Shown: positions 1 to 5,724, counted from the stretch's first letter. The stretch: DNA of 6,773 nucleotides from an uncultured Bacteroidales bacterium (GCA_937915475.1 CALGIR010000111.1:1-6773), one strand, 5' to 3'. The notes: a model not told the origin generated them from the sequence alone. A program made the numbers and translations.

Positions 1-1
1 T

Positions 2-595
2 ACCGTTTTCAGAAAAGAAGGGGGACTTTACGCACCAACAAATAACAAGATTGGAATGATTATGCAAACAGAAGACCTTGGCCAAGATTTTTACCCATAC
101 AATAGCAAGGGTCTGGTTGTAGATCTATACACCGATATCCGTAAACCCATAAACATATTATCACCCATTAAAAGTTGTAGCGCCTTGCTTTATGTATTGG
201 CTAGTTACCATATGCAGCAAAACGAACTGGATGACTGTATACTAATAAACGATCAGAACAGGATTATCGAAGCCACCTCATCAAATTTATTTGCCCTAAG
301 GGGAGATAATTTAATAACTCCACCAATAAGCGAAGGTTGCGTTTCAGGTGTAATGCGAAGCATCATTATTAAACTAGCCCCCAAACTGAAATTAAAGGTA
401 ATTGATAATCAGCCAATAGAGCCTTCTGATTTACTAAATATGGATGAGCTGTTTCTAACTAACGCCATTAAAGGTGTGCAGTGGATTGTTGGACTAAGAG
501 CAAAAAGGTACTTTGGGATGGTTAGCAAACGGATTAGTCACGAATTAAATAAACTTACTTTCCCCGATCAGTTTAAGGATGGGTTTTCGGGGTAA
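2..595 (+). CDS. PLP-dependent class IV aminotransferase / aminodeoxychorismate lyase-like, 5' truncated
   Basis: The frame is open from the left edge, so the true start lies outside the window; the ATG at 56 is internal. The visible 197 residues are the C-terminal two thirds of a fold type IV PLP enzyme. Lys57 of the fragment (in SPIKS) fits the Schiff-base lysine, and Glu90 (in IIEATSSN) fits the acid that binds the pyridine nitrogen, followed by the usual TSSN turn. SEGCVSGVMR and DELFLTNA match the late cofactor-binding and C-terminal segments of the family. The family includes branched-chain and D-amino acid transaminases and 4-amino-4-deoxychorismate lyase (PabC, p-aminobenzoate for folate). 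The GVMR motif leans toward PabC, but substrate cannot be fixed from this fragment. The protein should be cytosolic. Its 3' end overlaps convergent yqgE by 28 bp; from memory, these two genes are often neighbours in Bacteroidota. Confidence 0.85.
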   Translation, partial: TVFRKEGGLYAPTNNKIGMIMQTEDLGQDFYPYNSKGLVVDLYTDIRKPINILSPIKSCSALLYVLASYHMQQNELDDCILINDQNRIIEATSSNLFALRGDNLITPPISEGCVSGVMRSIIIKLAPKLKLKVIDNQPIEPSDLLNMDELFLTNAIKGVQWIVGLRAKRYFGMVSKRISHELNKLTFPDQFKDGFSG

Positions 596-1155
596 ATAGT
601 CCAAGGTTTATATTTTGGCCCCATTTGTCTCACAGTTCGATTCCAAAGATCCTCTTTCCCTGCCATAATTTGAACAAGATCCAGTTCAGAAACAACCCAA
701 CTTTGCTCTTTAAGCTCATCGGAAAGTTGACTCTCACCCCAACCTGCATATCCCATAAAGAACCTTATCTGCCTTACTGTTATCTTTTTTTGTTCAATCA
801 ATGCTTTCACCACATCAAAGTCACCTCCCCAGTACAGGCCATCGGAAATTTTTGTTGCGTTTGGGATAATATCACCCAAGGTGTGGATAAAATGGATACT
901 GTTGGGTTCAACTGGGCCACCAACAGATATTATTGCAGGGAAATCGGGAAAACCAGGTAGAAAATCCTTAAGATTTAAGTCTACAATATTATTTAACACA
1001 AAGCCAATTGTTCCCTTTTGGTTGTGCTCAACCAGAATTATAATAGATCTTTTGAAATACTGATCCATCAGCCCAGGCTGTGAAATAAGCACTCTCCCCT
1101 CCTTAGGTAGAAAGGGTTTATGATTAATCTTAAAAAAATCAATATTTCGTTCCAT
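568..1155 (-). CDS. yqgE: YqgE/AlgH family protein (UPF0301)
   Basis: The protein is 195 residues, a normal size for the family (about 185-200). Recognisable blocks in order are GRVLISQPGLMDQYFKRS near residues 20-37, the LVEHNQKGTIGFVLNN block near 41-56 (the family's L-EH-N--G--G-VLN signature), VGGPVEP near 78-84, and FFMGYAGWGESQL near 132-144 (the family's G-AGW---QL block). It is a soluble single-domain protein of unclear biochemical role; the AlgH name comes from alginate regulation in Pseudomonas, and that function should not be transferred here. The ATG at 1155 is chosen because the conserved domain follows within about 20 residues and a well-placed Bacteroidota promoter lies upstream. 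Its last codons lie antisense to the end of the aminotransferase gene, so neither gene can end in an intergenic terminator between them. Confidence 0.93.
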   Translation of the reverse strand: MERNIDFFKINHKPFLPKEGRVLISQPGLMDQYFKRSIIILVEHNQKGTIGFVLNNIVDLNLKDFLPGFPDFPAIISVGGPVEPNSIHFIHTLGDIIPNATKISDGLYWGGDFDVVKALIEQKKITVRQIRFFMGYAGWGESQLSDELKEQSWVVSELDLVQIMAGKEDLWNRTVRQMGPKYKPWTIYPENPSLN

Positions 1156-1194
1156 GGCTATAATCGTTTCAAAAAAAACATAACTTTAAGATAA

Positions 1195-1222
1195 CAAAAT
1201 TAAGAACAAATTTCTTAATCAA
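1195..1222 (-). promoter_or_regulatory. Predicted Bacteroidota promoter of yqgE
   Basis: Read on the minus strand, TAATTTTG (plus 1195-1202) is a perfect match to the Bacteroidota -7 element TAnnTTTG. A TTG (plus 1220-1222) lies 17 bp upstream, within the 17-23 bp range reported for this sigma factor. The predicted transcription start is near 1188, giving a leader of roughly 33 nt. This is motif matching in AT-rich DNA, so a chance match is possible. Confidence 0.5.
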
Positions 1223-1423
1223 CGATAGCTTTAAAATAAATTCTAAAACATAGACCTAAATACATGTCAGAATAGAGTACCTAATCATCAAAAGATGTGC
1301 CAATACACAAGCATTTATCTCTATAATCCATTGGCGACACTAAAAAGCTATATCAAATCACTTCTTTGCATATTTTTAAAACCACTATGTATGGTTATTA
1401 AGCATAATTTAACTGTCAAATGG

Positions 1424-1454
1424 TTGAGATTAGCTTACTAAAATCGTATATTAG
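1424..1454 (+). promoter_or_regulatory. Predicted Bacteroidota promoter of the Fe-type SOD gene
   Basis: TTG at 1424-1426 is followed after 20 bp by TATATTAG at 1447-1454, which matches the TAnnTTTG -7 element except at one position. The predicted start of transcription is near 1461, giving a leader of about 28 nt. There is no Shine-Dalgarno sequence; an A-rich stretch precedes the ATG, as is usual in this phylum. Confidence 0.42.
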
Positions 1455-1458
1455 CTAA
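1429..1458 (+). repeat. Direct repeat over the Fe-type SOD promoter (candidate operator)
   Basis: ATTAGCT occurs at 1429-1435 and again at 1450-1456, exactly 21 bp apart, about two turns of the helix. The second copy is the palindrome TTAGCTAA (1451-1458) and the first is its near match TTAGCTTA (1430-1437). One copy lies between the -33 and -7 elements and the other overlaps the -7 element, a layout that suits repressor binding. The same 11-mer ATTAGCTAAAC also occurs by chance inside mqnB, so specificity is modest. Confidence 0.3.
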
Positions 1459-1488
1459 ACAGAAATTGTTTAACCAAAAAATATTGCC

Positions 1489-2064
1489 ATGAAATTTGAA
1501 CTACCTAAACTCAGTTACGATCTAGACGACTTAAGCCCAATTATCAGCAGACAAACCCTAGAATTCCATCACGGGAAGCACCATCAAGCCTACGTTAATA
1601 ACTTAAACAACCTCATAAAGGGTACTAAGTTTGAGAATGCTGATCTTGAAACAATTATTAAGGAAGCCGATGGCGGAATTTTTAATAACGGGGCACAAGT
1701 ATGGAATCACACTTTTTACTTCGAGACCTTCTCTAAAAACCCCAAGGCTGAACCCACGGGCAAACTAGCCGAGGCCATTGAACGCGATTTTGAATCTTTC
1801 GCCAAATTTAAAGAAACCTTCGCACAAGCTGCTGCTACTATTTTTGGATCGGGATGGGCATGGCTAGTAAAAAATGCATCTGGAGAACTTGAGATAATAA
1901 AGGAGTCGAATGCAGGTAATCCGCTACGCAATGGGTTAACTCCCATCCTAACCTGTGATGTTTGGGAGCACGCATATTACCTAGACTACCAAAATCGCAG
2001 ACCCGATTATCTTGACTCCTTTTGGAAACTAGTTGATTGGGATATTGTTGAGAAGAGATATTAG
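1489..2064 (+). CDS. sodB: Superoxide dismutase, Fe/Mn family, iron-type active site
   Basis: The enzyme converts superoxide to hydrogen peroxide and oxygen. At 191 residues it is full length for bacterial Fe/Mn SODs. The N-terminal helical hairpin (about 1-85) carries the metal ligands His27 and His74, and the C-terminal alpha/beta domain carries Asp157 and His161 in DVWEHAYY. Tyr35 is the second-shell tyrosine. The outer-sphere glutamine is Gln70 (in AQVWNH, four before His74), and the position that holds glutamine in Mn enzymes is Ala142 (NAGNP). This is the iron-type arrangement. Thr155, two before the Asp ligand, also fits iron preference. The sequence resembles the cambialistic Porphyromonas gingivalis enzyme, including its WDIVE-RY ending. 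There is no signal peptide, so it should be cytosolic. A monocistronic unit is likely, with its own promoter and a hairpin after the stop. It faces the Mn-type gene. Metal preference is inferred, not measured. Confidence 0.96.
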   Translation: MKFELPKLSYDLDDLSPIISRQTLEFHHGKHHQAYVNNLNNLIKGTKFENADLETIIKEADGGIFNNGAQVWNHTFYFETFSKNPKAEPTGKLAEAIERDFESFAKFKETFAQAAATIFGSGWAWLVKNASGELEIIKESNAGNPLRNGLTPILTCDVWEHAYYLDYQNRRPDYLDSFWKLVDWDIVEKRY

Positions 2065-2087
2065 TGGCGACTTTTGTTCTGTGGCTT

Positions 2088-2131
2088 CGAGAGCCTCATC
2101 CACCAGAGAATGCCAATACCTGAGGCTCTCG
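2088..2131 (+). terminator. Hairpin after the Fe-type SOD gene, likely terminator
   Basis: CGAGAGCCTCA (2088-2098) pairs perfectly with TGAGGCTCTCG (2121-2131), an 11-bp GC-rich stem starting 24 nt after the stop codon. The loop is long (22 nt) and only a short T run follows (CATTTTACT). The stem is far too good for chance, but the weak T tract makes it an imperfect intrinsic terminator; it may instead protect the mRNA 3' end. Confidence 0.65.
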
Positions 2132-2220
2132 CATTTTACTCGCTGAGAAATAAAAAGCAGATTTGGACAAAACCAAAGAAATTGAACAAAATTTCCAAAA
2201 AACCTGATTGCTAAACATTA

Positions 2221-2251
2221 AAAAAAGGGTCGGACACAACGCCCGACCCTT
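2221..2251 (-). terminator. Rho-independent terminator of the Mn-type SOD gene
   Basis: On the minus strand AAGGGTCGG (plus 2243-2251) pairs perfectly with CCGACCCTT (plus 2225-2233) around a 9-nt loop, and the stem runs straight into a T tract (plus 2219-2226 is nearly all A). It lies about 50 nt past the Mn-type SOD stop codon. On the plus strand no T tract follows, so it works in the leftward direction only. Confidence 0.85.
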
Positions 2252-2301
2252 CCCCCTAAAACTTAAACCAAACTAACAGAAAAAAGGGGTTAATTAAAAG
2301 C

Positions 2302-2904
2302 TCACCTATTTATAAACCTATCTTCAACTTTTTTCCAATTTACAACATGCCAAAAATTTTCGATGTAATCGGGTCTACGATTCTGATACTTTAAATAGTA
2401 TGCATGCTCCCAAACATCGAGCGCTAGCAATGGGTAACCATTAACATCAACCACATCCATGAGTGGATTGTCCTGATTTGGTGTCGAAATAATTTCCAAC
2501 TCACCATTCTTGTCTATTAACCAAGCCCACCCGGAGCCAAAACGAGTAGCTGCCGCTGCGCTAAATTTCTCTTTGAAGTTATCGAACGACCCAAACTTGG
2601 CATTTATGGCATCGCCAATTTTACCGGAGGGTTTCCCCCCACCACTGGGCGACATTAGCGCCCAAAAAAGGGTGTGATTGTAAAATCCACCTCCATTATT
2701 TCTAACAGCCATTGGATGCTTAGATATATTTTTCAATATCTCTTCAATTGTTAAACCGCTAAGGGGAGTATTCTCAATAGCCTTGTTAAGGTTATTGGTA
2801 TAACCTCCGTGATGCTTAGTATAATGAATCTCCATTGTTTTTGCATCAATGTGAGGCTCTAAGGCATCGTAACTATACTGTAATTTCGGTAATTCAAATG
2901 ACAT
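2302..2904 (-). CDS. sodA: Superoxide dismutase, Fe/Mn family, manganese-type active site
   Basis: This is a second complete superoxide dismutase of 200 residues, cytosolic by its lack of a signal peptide. The metal ligands are His27, His77, Asp163 and His167 (DVWEHAYY), with Tyr35 in the second shell. Unlike its neighbour it has Gly73 four before the second His ligand (GGGFYNH) and Gln144 in NQDNPL, which is where Mn enzymes such as E. coli SodA place the outer-sphere glutamine. The residue two before the Asp ligand is Ala161, a small residue as usual in Mn enzymes. The 72-88 segment (GGFYNHTLFWALMSPSGGG) is also of the Mn/cambialistic type. It is convergent with the Fe-type gene and ends in a clear terminator. 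The leader is A-rich without a Shine-Dalgarno sequence. No good TAnnTTTG promoter is visible, but a perfect inverted repeat sits 22-42 nt upstream of the start. The two SODs share folds and motifs but differ too much to be a recent duplication. Confidence 0.96.
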   Translation of the reverse strand: MSFELPKLQYSYDALEPHIDAKTMEIHYTKHHGGYTNNLNKAIENTPLSGLTIEEILKNISKHPMAVRNNGGGFYNHTLFWALMSPSGGGKPSGKIGDAINAKFGSFDNFKEKFSAAAATRFGSGWAWLIDKNGELEIISTPNQDNPLMDVVDVNGYPLLALDVWEHAYYLKYQNRRPDYIENFWHVVNWKKVEDRFINR

Positions 2905-2925
2905 ATTCTTTTTTTTAAGGTTTGT

Positions 2926-2946
2926 TATTTAGACTGTCTCTAAATA
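2926..2946. promoter_or_regulatory. Perfect 8-bp inverted repeat upstream of the Mn-type SOD gene (candidate operator)
   Basis: TATTTAGA (2926-2933) and TCTAAATA (2939-2946) are perfect inverted arms around a 5-bp spacer, 22 to 42 nt upstream of the start codon. This is where the -7 region or early leader would be expected, so a dimeric repressor bound here would block transcription. A smaller palindrome AGAC-T-GTCT (2931-2939) is nested in it. The arm does not match the Fur consensus; the overall size resembles DtxR/MntR-type sites, but the sequence is not diagnostic. Confidence 0.4.
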
Positions 2947-2983
2947 CAAAACAAGACAAACCAAAATTTGTTCAGATACCTTG

Positions 2984-3006
2984 CAGTTCAATAGAAGGAA
3001 GAACTG
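2984..3006. repeat. Small inverted repeat upstream of the Mn-type SOD gene
   Basis: CAGTTC (2984-2989) and GAACTG (3001-3006) form a 6-bp stem with an 11-nt loop, about 40 nt past the end of the small ORF and 80 nt before the SOD start. It has no T tract on the minus strand, so it is a weak terminator candidate at best. Confidence 0.2.
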
Positions 3007-3046
3007 AAAACAAAATGCTATTAATGAAGGGGAAAGAGAATGAGGA

Positions 3047-3244
3047 CTATACCTTTTTACCGTTCGGCTTGATTTGACGAACAACCTCTCGCTTTGACCG
3101 AAATATCTCTATACCAAGAAAGAAATACTGCACATCCCAAAACTCAACAAACCATTTATCATCGAGAGAATTGATTGTTTCAACGAGAACCTTAAAGGTT
3201 CCGAAAAAAGGGCGTTTTGGAATATCTTTTAGCGTATCTCGCAT
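3047..3244 (-). CDS. Small hypothetical protein, 65 residues
   Basis: I do not recognise this protein. It is basic and rich in aromatic residues (IPKRPFFGTFKVLVETI, then WFVEFWDVQYFFLGIE, then a Lys/Arg-rich tail ending NGKKV), with no signal peptide, membrane helix of normal length, or cysteine motif. Arguments for a real gene are a reasonable start with a Bacteroidota promoter match just upstream (TTTG, 20 bp, TAAATTTA), a frame that fills most of the space between mqnD and the Mn-type SOD gene, and a mixed rather than low-complexity composition. Arguments against are its short length, no ribosome-binding evidence and no recognisable family. It could also be a remnant of a longer gene. It runs in the same direction as the Mn-type SOD, 142 bp upstream, so the two may share a transcript. 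Confidence 0.4.
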   Translation of the reverse strand: MRDTLKDIPKRPFFGTFKVLVETINSLDDKWFVEFWDVQYFFLGIEIFRSKREVVRQIKPNGKKV

Positions 3245-3264
3245 TGATTAGCACTATAGAATCA

Positions 3265-3295
3265 TAAATTTAAGCAAACATCAGTCCATGAACAA
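3265..3295 (-). promoter_or_regulatory. Predicted Bacteroidota promoter upstream of the small ORF
   Basis: On the minus strand TTG (plus 3293-3295, part of TTTG) is followed after 20 bp by TAAATTTA (plus 3265-3272), one mismatch from TAnnTTTG. Transcription would start near 3259, about 15 nt before the start codon. A second -7 match, TAATTTTG (plus 3308-3315), is perfect but lacks a TTG at the right distance. Either could also drive the Mn-type SOD gene further downstream. Confidence 0.35.
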
Positions 3296-3408
3296 ATATC
3301 TACATTACAAAATTACTTACCACAAGGGCACGTCATGTTTATATCAATCATAAAGAACTGTTTATCAAAACAAACCTGTAATTTAGAGAAACAGTATATT
3401 TTAAATGA

Positions 3409-4245
3409 TTAGCATACAAAAATTGGTTCTGTTAACTCAACTCCCTTATACTGTTCTAGGCTCGACGAGTTTTCAAGCATCTTCAGAACTGCTTGCTTCC
3501 CTCTTTCACCTAAATCGATGGAAAATTTATTCACATAAAGTTTGATATGGCTAAGTATCACATGCTCGTCCATTTCCTGAGCATGTTGCTTAACAAAAGG
3601 CATTGCTGCACCGGTATTGCTTAGAGCATATTCAACACTTTGCCTTGTTAAGGAATTTAGCTCCTGCTTAATCCTTTCGGGTAAGTTACGCCTAATGGCT
3701 ATGCCACCTAATGGAATTGGCGTCGATGTGGTTTTCTCCCAAAAGTCGCCCAAATCCATCACCTTAAACAACCCTTTTTGCCTATAGGTAAAACGCCCTT
3801 CGTGAATTAATACTCCCACATCTACCTCATTCTGCAAAACTGCCTCCTCAATATCCGAAAAGAGATAAACCTTTTTATTTGATGCCTTAGGAAATGCAAG
3901 GCTGAGAAGAAAATTGGCTGTAGTTGTTTGTCCAGGGATTGCAATTTTAGTATGCTCAACCTCGTCGGGGTAAACCTTTCGTTTCGATACGACCAAAGGA
4001 CCAACTCCTTCTCCCAGAGCGCTACCTGCAGTAAGCAACTGGTAATCTTTGCAAATCATTGGATAAAGGGCATAGCTAATCTTCACCATATCGGCATTGC
4101 TACAAAGCGCAAGATTGTTGAGCTCCTGAATATCGGCTAGGGTAACATCAAAATTGTATCCAGCCGTGTTTAACCGCTTATTTACCAACGCATCGAAAAT
4201 AAATGTGTCGTTTGGGCAAGTTGAAAGGGCAAGTTTAATCTTCAT
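3409..4245 (-). CDS. mqnD: 1,4-dihydroxy-6-naphthoate synthase (futalosine pathway of menaquinone)
   Basis: MqnD converts cyclic dehypoxanthine futalosine to 1,4-dihydroxy-6-naphthoate, a late step of the futalosine route to menaquinone. The 278-residue length is normal. The fold is of the periplasmic-binding-protein type, but there is no signal peptide and the enzyme is cytosolic. Diagnostic features are LSTCPNDTFIF near residues 7-17, ADIQELN near 37-43, GSALGEGVGP near 74-83, PGQTTTANFLL near 104-114, and GVLIHEGRFTY near 144-154. His148 in that last block aligns with the catalytic histidine of the Thermus enzyme. These motifs separate it from the paralogue MqnA. The start ATG overlaps the mqnB stop (ATGA at 4242-4245), which implies translational coupling. 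The gene is the last of its operon; I see no strong terminator in the 164 nt that follow. Confidence 0.95.
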   Translation of the reverse strand: MKIKLALSTCPNDTFIFDALVNKRLNTAGYNFDVTLADIQELNNLALCSNADMVKISYALYPMICKDYQLLTAGSALGEGVGPLVVSKRKVYPDEVEHTKIAIPGQTTTANFLLSLAFPKASNKKVYLFSDIEEAVLQNEVDVGVLIHEGRFTYRQKGLFKVMDLGDFWEKTTSTPIPLGGIAIRRNLPERIKQELNSLTRQSVEYALSNTGAAMPFVKQHAQEMDEHVILSHIKLYVNKFSIDLGERGKQAVLKMLENSSSLEQYKGVELTEPIFVC

Positions 4246-4922
4246 CTGTTGTGCAAGTTTTGAGAATAGCAGTCGATAAACTCCTCAGCCACACTGCAAA
4301 GATTGGCTACTGCTAGTGGCAAGTTCCACCGCTCTTTGTTTCTGGGTTCAACCCAGTTTGAAATGGACCGAATACAAACAAAGGGAACGTTCATCAGCAA
4401 ACAGGTGTAGAACACAGAGGCACACTCCATTGTTTCAACCTGTGGCGAATAGCGCTCGATGAGTTGGCTAATTTCAGCCTCAGAACCTGATGCCTTTGCA
4501 AGAGTAATCCCAGCAACCCGTTGGAATTTATCAGCCACACTAAATAGGTCCTGATGCTTCCAGTACATCCATCCATTTTGATAAGGGAACGTATTCGGAT
4601 TAGCTAAACCCAAATCGAACTGCGATAGGAAAGAGCCTTTATCGTCTGCACCATAATCGGCAAAGGTATCACGCTGGACTATCACAACACTCCCCAATTC
4701 AACATCCCTAGCATAGGCTCCTGCAACACCAATATTTACTACGCTAAGTTTTGGCTCGTTGGCTAACATTTTAGTCAGATAAAATGCAGTTGGTACCGCA
4801 CCAACACCAGTTACTAAAAGGGAAACGCCAGGTTTTAGGGGAGTAATTACTCCCTGCTCTAAACTTAACCCTTTGGTTATATGTTCAATTTCGTACTTAG
4901 TTGCAGCTGTAATTAAAAGCAT
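4242..4922 (-). CDS. mqnB: Futalosine hydrolase (futalosine pathway of menaquinone)
   Basis: MqnB removes hypoxanthine from futalosine to give dehypoxanthine futalosine. At 226 residues it is a normal member of the purine nucleoside phosphorylase/MTAN superfamily. Visible motifs are VTGVGAVPTAF near residues 37-47, NIGVAGAY at 63-70, QRDTFADYGADD near 83-94, the nucleoside-binding METMECASVF-like block around 163-171 (Met165, Glu166 for the ribose), and RSISNWVEPR at 185-194. The superfamily has a catalytic Asp in RAISD; here the position is Asn189, which I recall as usual for futalosine hydrolases and which helps distinguish it from MTA/SAH nucleosidase. Pairing with mqnD by a 4-bp overlap supports the assignment strongly. 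The ATG at 4922 begins directly with the first beta strand. Its upstream gap to the barrel gene is 67 bp, with a weak -7 match (TATATTTA, plus 4947-4954) and no clear TTG, so it may be transcribed from either side of that gap. Confidence 0.94.
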   Translation of the reverse strand: MLLITAATKYEIEHITKGLSLEQGVITPLKPGVSLLVTGVGAVPTAFYLTKMLANEPKLSVVNIGVAGAYARDVELGSVVIVQRDTFADYGADDKGSFLSQFDLGLANPNTFPYQNGWMYWKHQDLFSVADKFQRVAGITLAKASGSEAEISQLIERYSPQVETMECASVFYTCLLMNVPFVCIRSISNWVEPRNKERWNLPLAVANLCSVAEEFIDCYSQNLHNR

Positions 4923-4989
4923 TTTCTTTAAAGAATTATAGTTCTGTAAATATAGCTTTTACCAGACTATAATCCATGCGTTTTGCTGT

Positions 4990-5691
4990 TTACTGAGCAT
5001 CAGGGTCAAGTCGCTTTTTGCGAACACGAAGCATTAAATCAACCAGATCATATTTGTAGATAACCGAAATGGCGAAAGTCCTATTTCGATTCTTTTGAGG
5101 ATCGCTGGTATGCACATCTAAGAAACTCTGATCATATCGAAGGTCTATTCCCCAAATACCATAATCAACTTCGTACTCGGCCCCAACACCAATGGACATA
5201 CCCCAATCCACCCTGCGCCAGTAATCTGAATTCAAGCCTTCTGCATGTAATTGTCCTCCATAATAAGAAATTTCAGCAGTACCTCCAGTTCTAACATTAG
5301 CAAAGGTACCCCCCTTAGCGTAAACCTTTGATAGACCAAGAATTTTAAACGAGTACTTTGCCAGCAAGGGTATCCCTAAATAGCTAACATTGTATTTTTC
5401 GAAACCACCATCAAAGGTTTGCTTGTGCCCCTTAGTGAGGAACATTAATTCGCCGCCAACCGAAAATTTATTGGTAAATCCAAGTTCGCCAACAATGCCA
5501 AACTGATAACCGACCTTGCTTTTATTTTCATCCCCAGCAAACTCAGTCCAGTTTGAGATTTGGGAAAAGTTCATCCCCAGCTTGGGTCCAACATACACAA
5601 AGCCAACATCCTGCCCTACAATTTTAAAAAGTTGAGCGTTTGCACCATTAAAAAATGCAAGCAGTAACAAAAGAATGATATACTTTTTCAT
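4990..5691 (-). CDS. PorT-family outer membrane beta-barrel protein
   Basis: The 233-residue protein starts with a clear signal peptide: MKK, then the hydrophobic run IILLLLLAFF, then a cleavage site after ANA at residue 19, before Gln20. The rest is made of alternating amphipathic strands with glycines and aromatic residues (VGPKLGMNFSQISNW, GIVGELGFTNKFSVGGELMF, YLGIPLLAKYSF, WGIDLRYDQSFLDV, TFAISVIYKYDL), typical of the 8-stranded OMP_b-brl_2/PorT-like barrels that are abundant in Bacteroidota. YLGIPLLAKY is a near-signature of the group. A charged tail (RVRKKRLDPDAQ) follows the last strand, so it does not end in the usual terminal aromatic residue. The specific role is unknown. The PorT name does not imply a part in type IX secretion here, since most family members have no assigned role. 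It lies 67 bp upstream of mqnB on the same strand, but no functional link to menaquinone is evident. Confidence 0.88.
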   Translation of the reverse strand: MKKYIILLLLLAFFNGANAQLFKIVGQDVGFVYVGPKLGMNFSQISNWTEFAGDENKSKVGYQFGIVGELGFTNKFSVGGELMFLTKGHKQTFDGGFEKYNVSYLGIPLLAKYSFKILGLSKVYAKGGTFANVRTGGTAEISYYGGQLHAEGLNSDYWRRVDWGMSIGVGAEYEVDYGIWGIDLRYDQSFLDVHTSDPQKNRNRTFAISVIYKYDLVDLMLRVRKKRLDPDAQ

Positions 5692-5724
5692 AGGGTATGG
5701 TTTAAGGTTTTTAAAATAGTATTA

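Larger units (their letters stand above)
1156..1488. other. Divergent intergenic region between yqgE and the Fe-type SOD gene
   Basis: This AT-rich 333 bp holds the yqgE promoter at its left end and the sod promoter at its right end. In the middle, about 1225-1420, I find no reading frame with a protein-like sequence, no tRNA fold, no strong hairpin with a T tract and no obvious repeat. Confidence 0.6.

Noticed and set aside
625..1063. Plus-strand reading frames opposite yqgE
   Set aside because: Their translations are not protein-like and they lie fully antisense to a well-conserved family gene.
1716..1946. Minus-strand reading frame within the Fe-type SOD gene
   Set aside because: It is the antisense shadow of a certain gene and has no motif or leader of its own.
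1489..2904. Recent inverted duplication producing the two SOD genes
   Set aside because: Both share family motifs such as YQNRRPDY, but they differ at many positions, in loop lengths and in metal-type residues, so they look like distinct old lineages.
3187..3201. Palindrome GAACCTT-A-AAGGTTC
   Set aside because: It is a perfect 7-bp dyad but lies inside the small ORF, has a 1-nt centre that cannot form an RNA loop, and no related copy was seen elsewhere.
3357..3395. Possible terminator hairpin after mqnD (ACTGTTT / AAACAGT)
   Set aside because: The stem has only 7 AT-rich pairs, the loop is 25 nt, and no real T tract follows on the minus strand.
3822..4140. Reading frames on both strands within mqnD
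   Set aside because: They overlap the conserved core of mqnD and show no recognisable protein features.
4394..4576. Alternative minus-strand frame within mqnB
   Set aside because: It is a frame-shifted shadow of mqnB with no start signal of its own.
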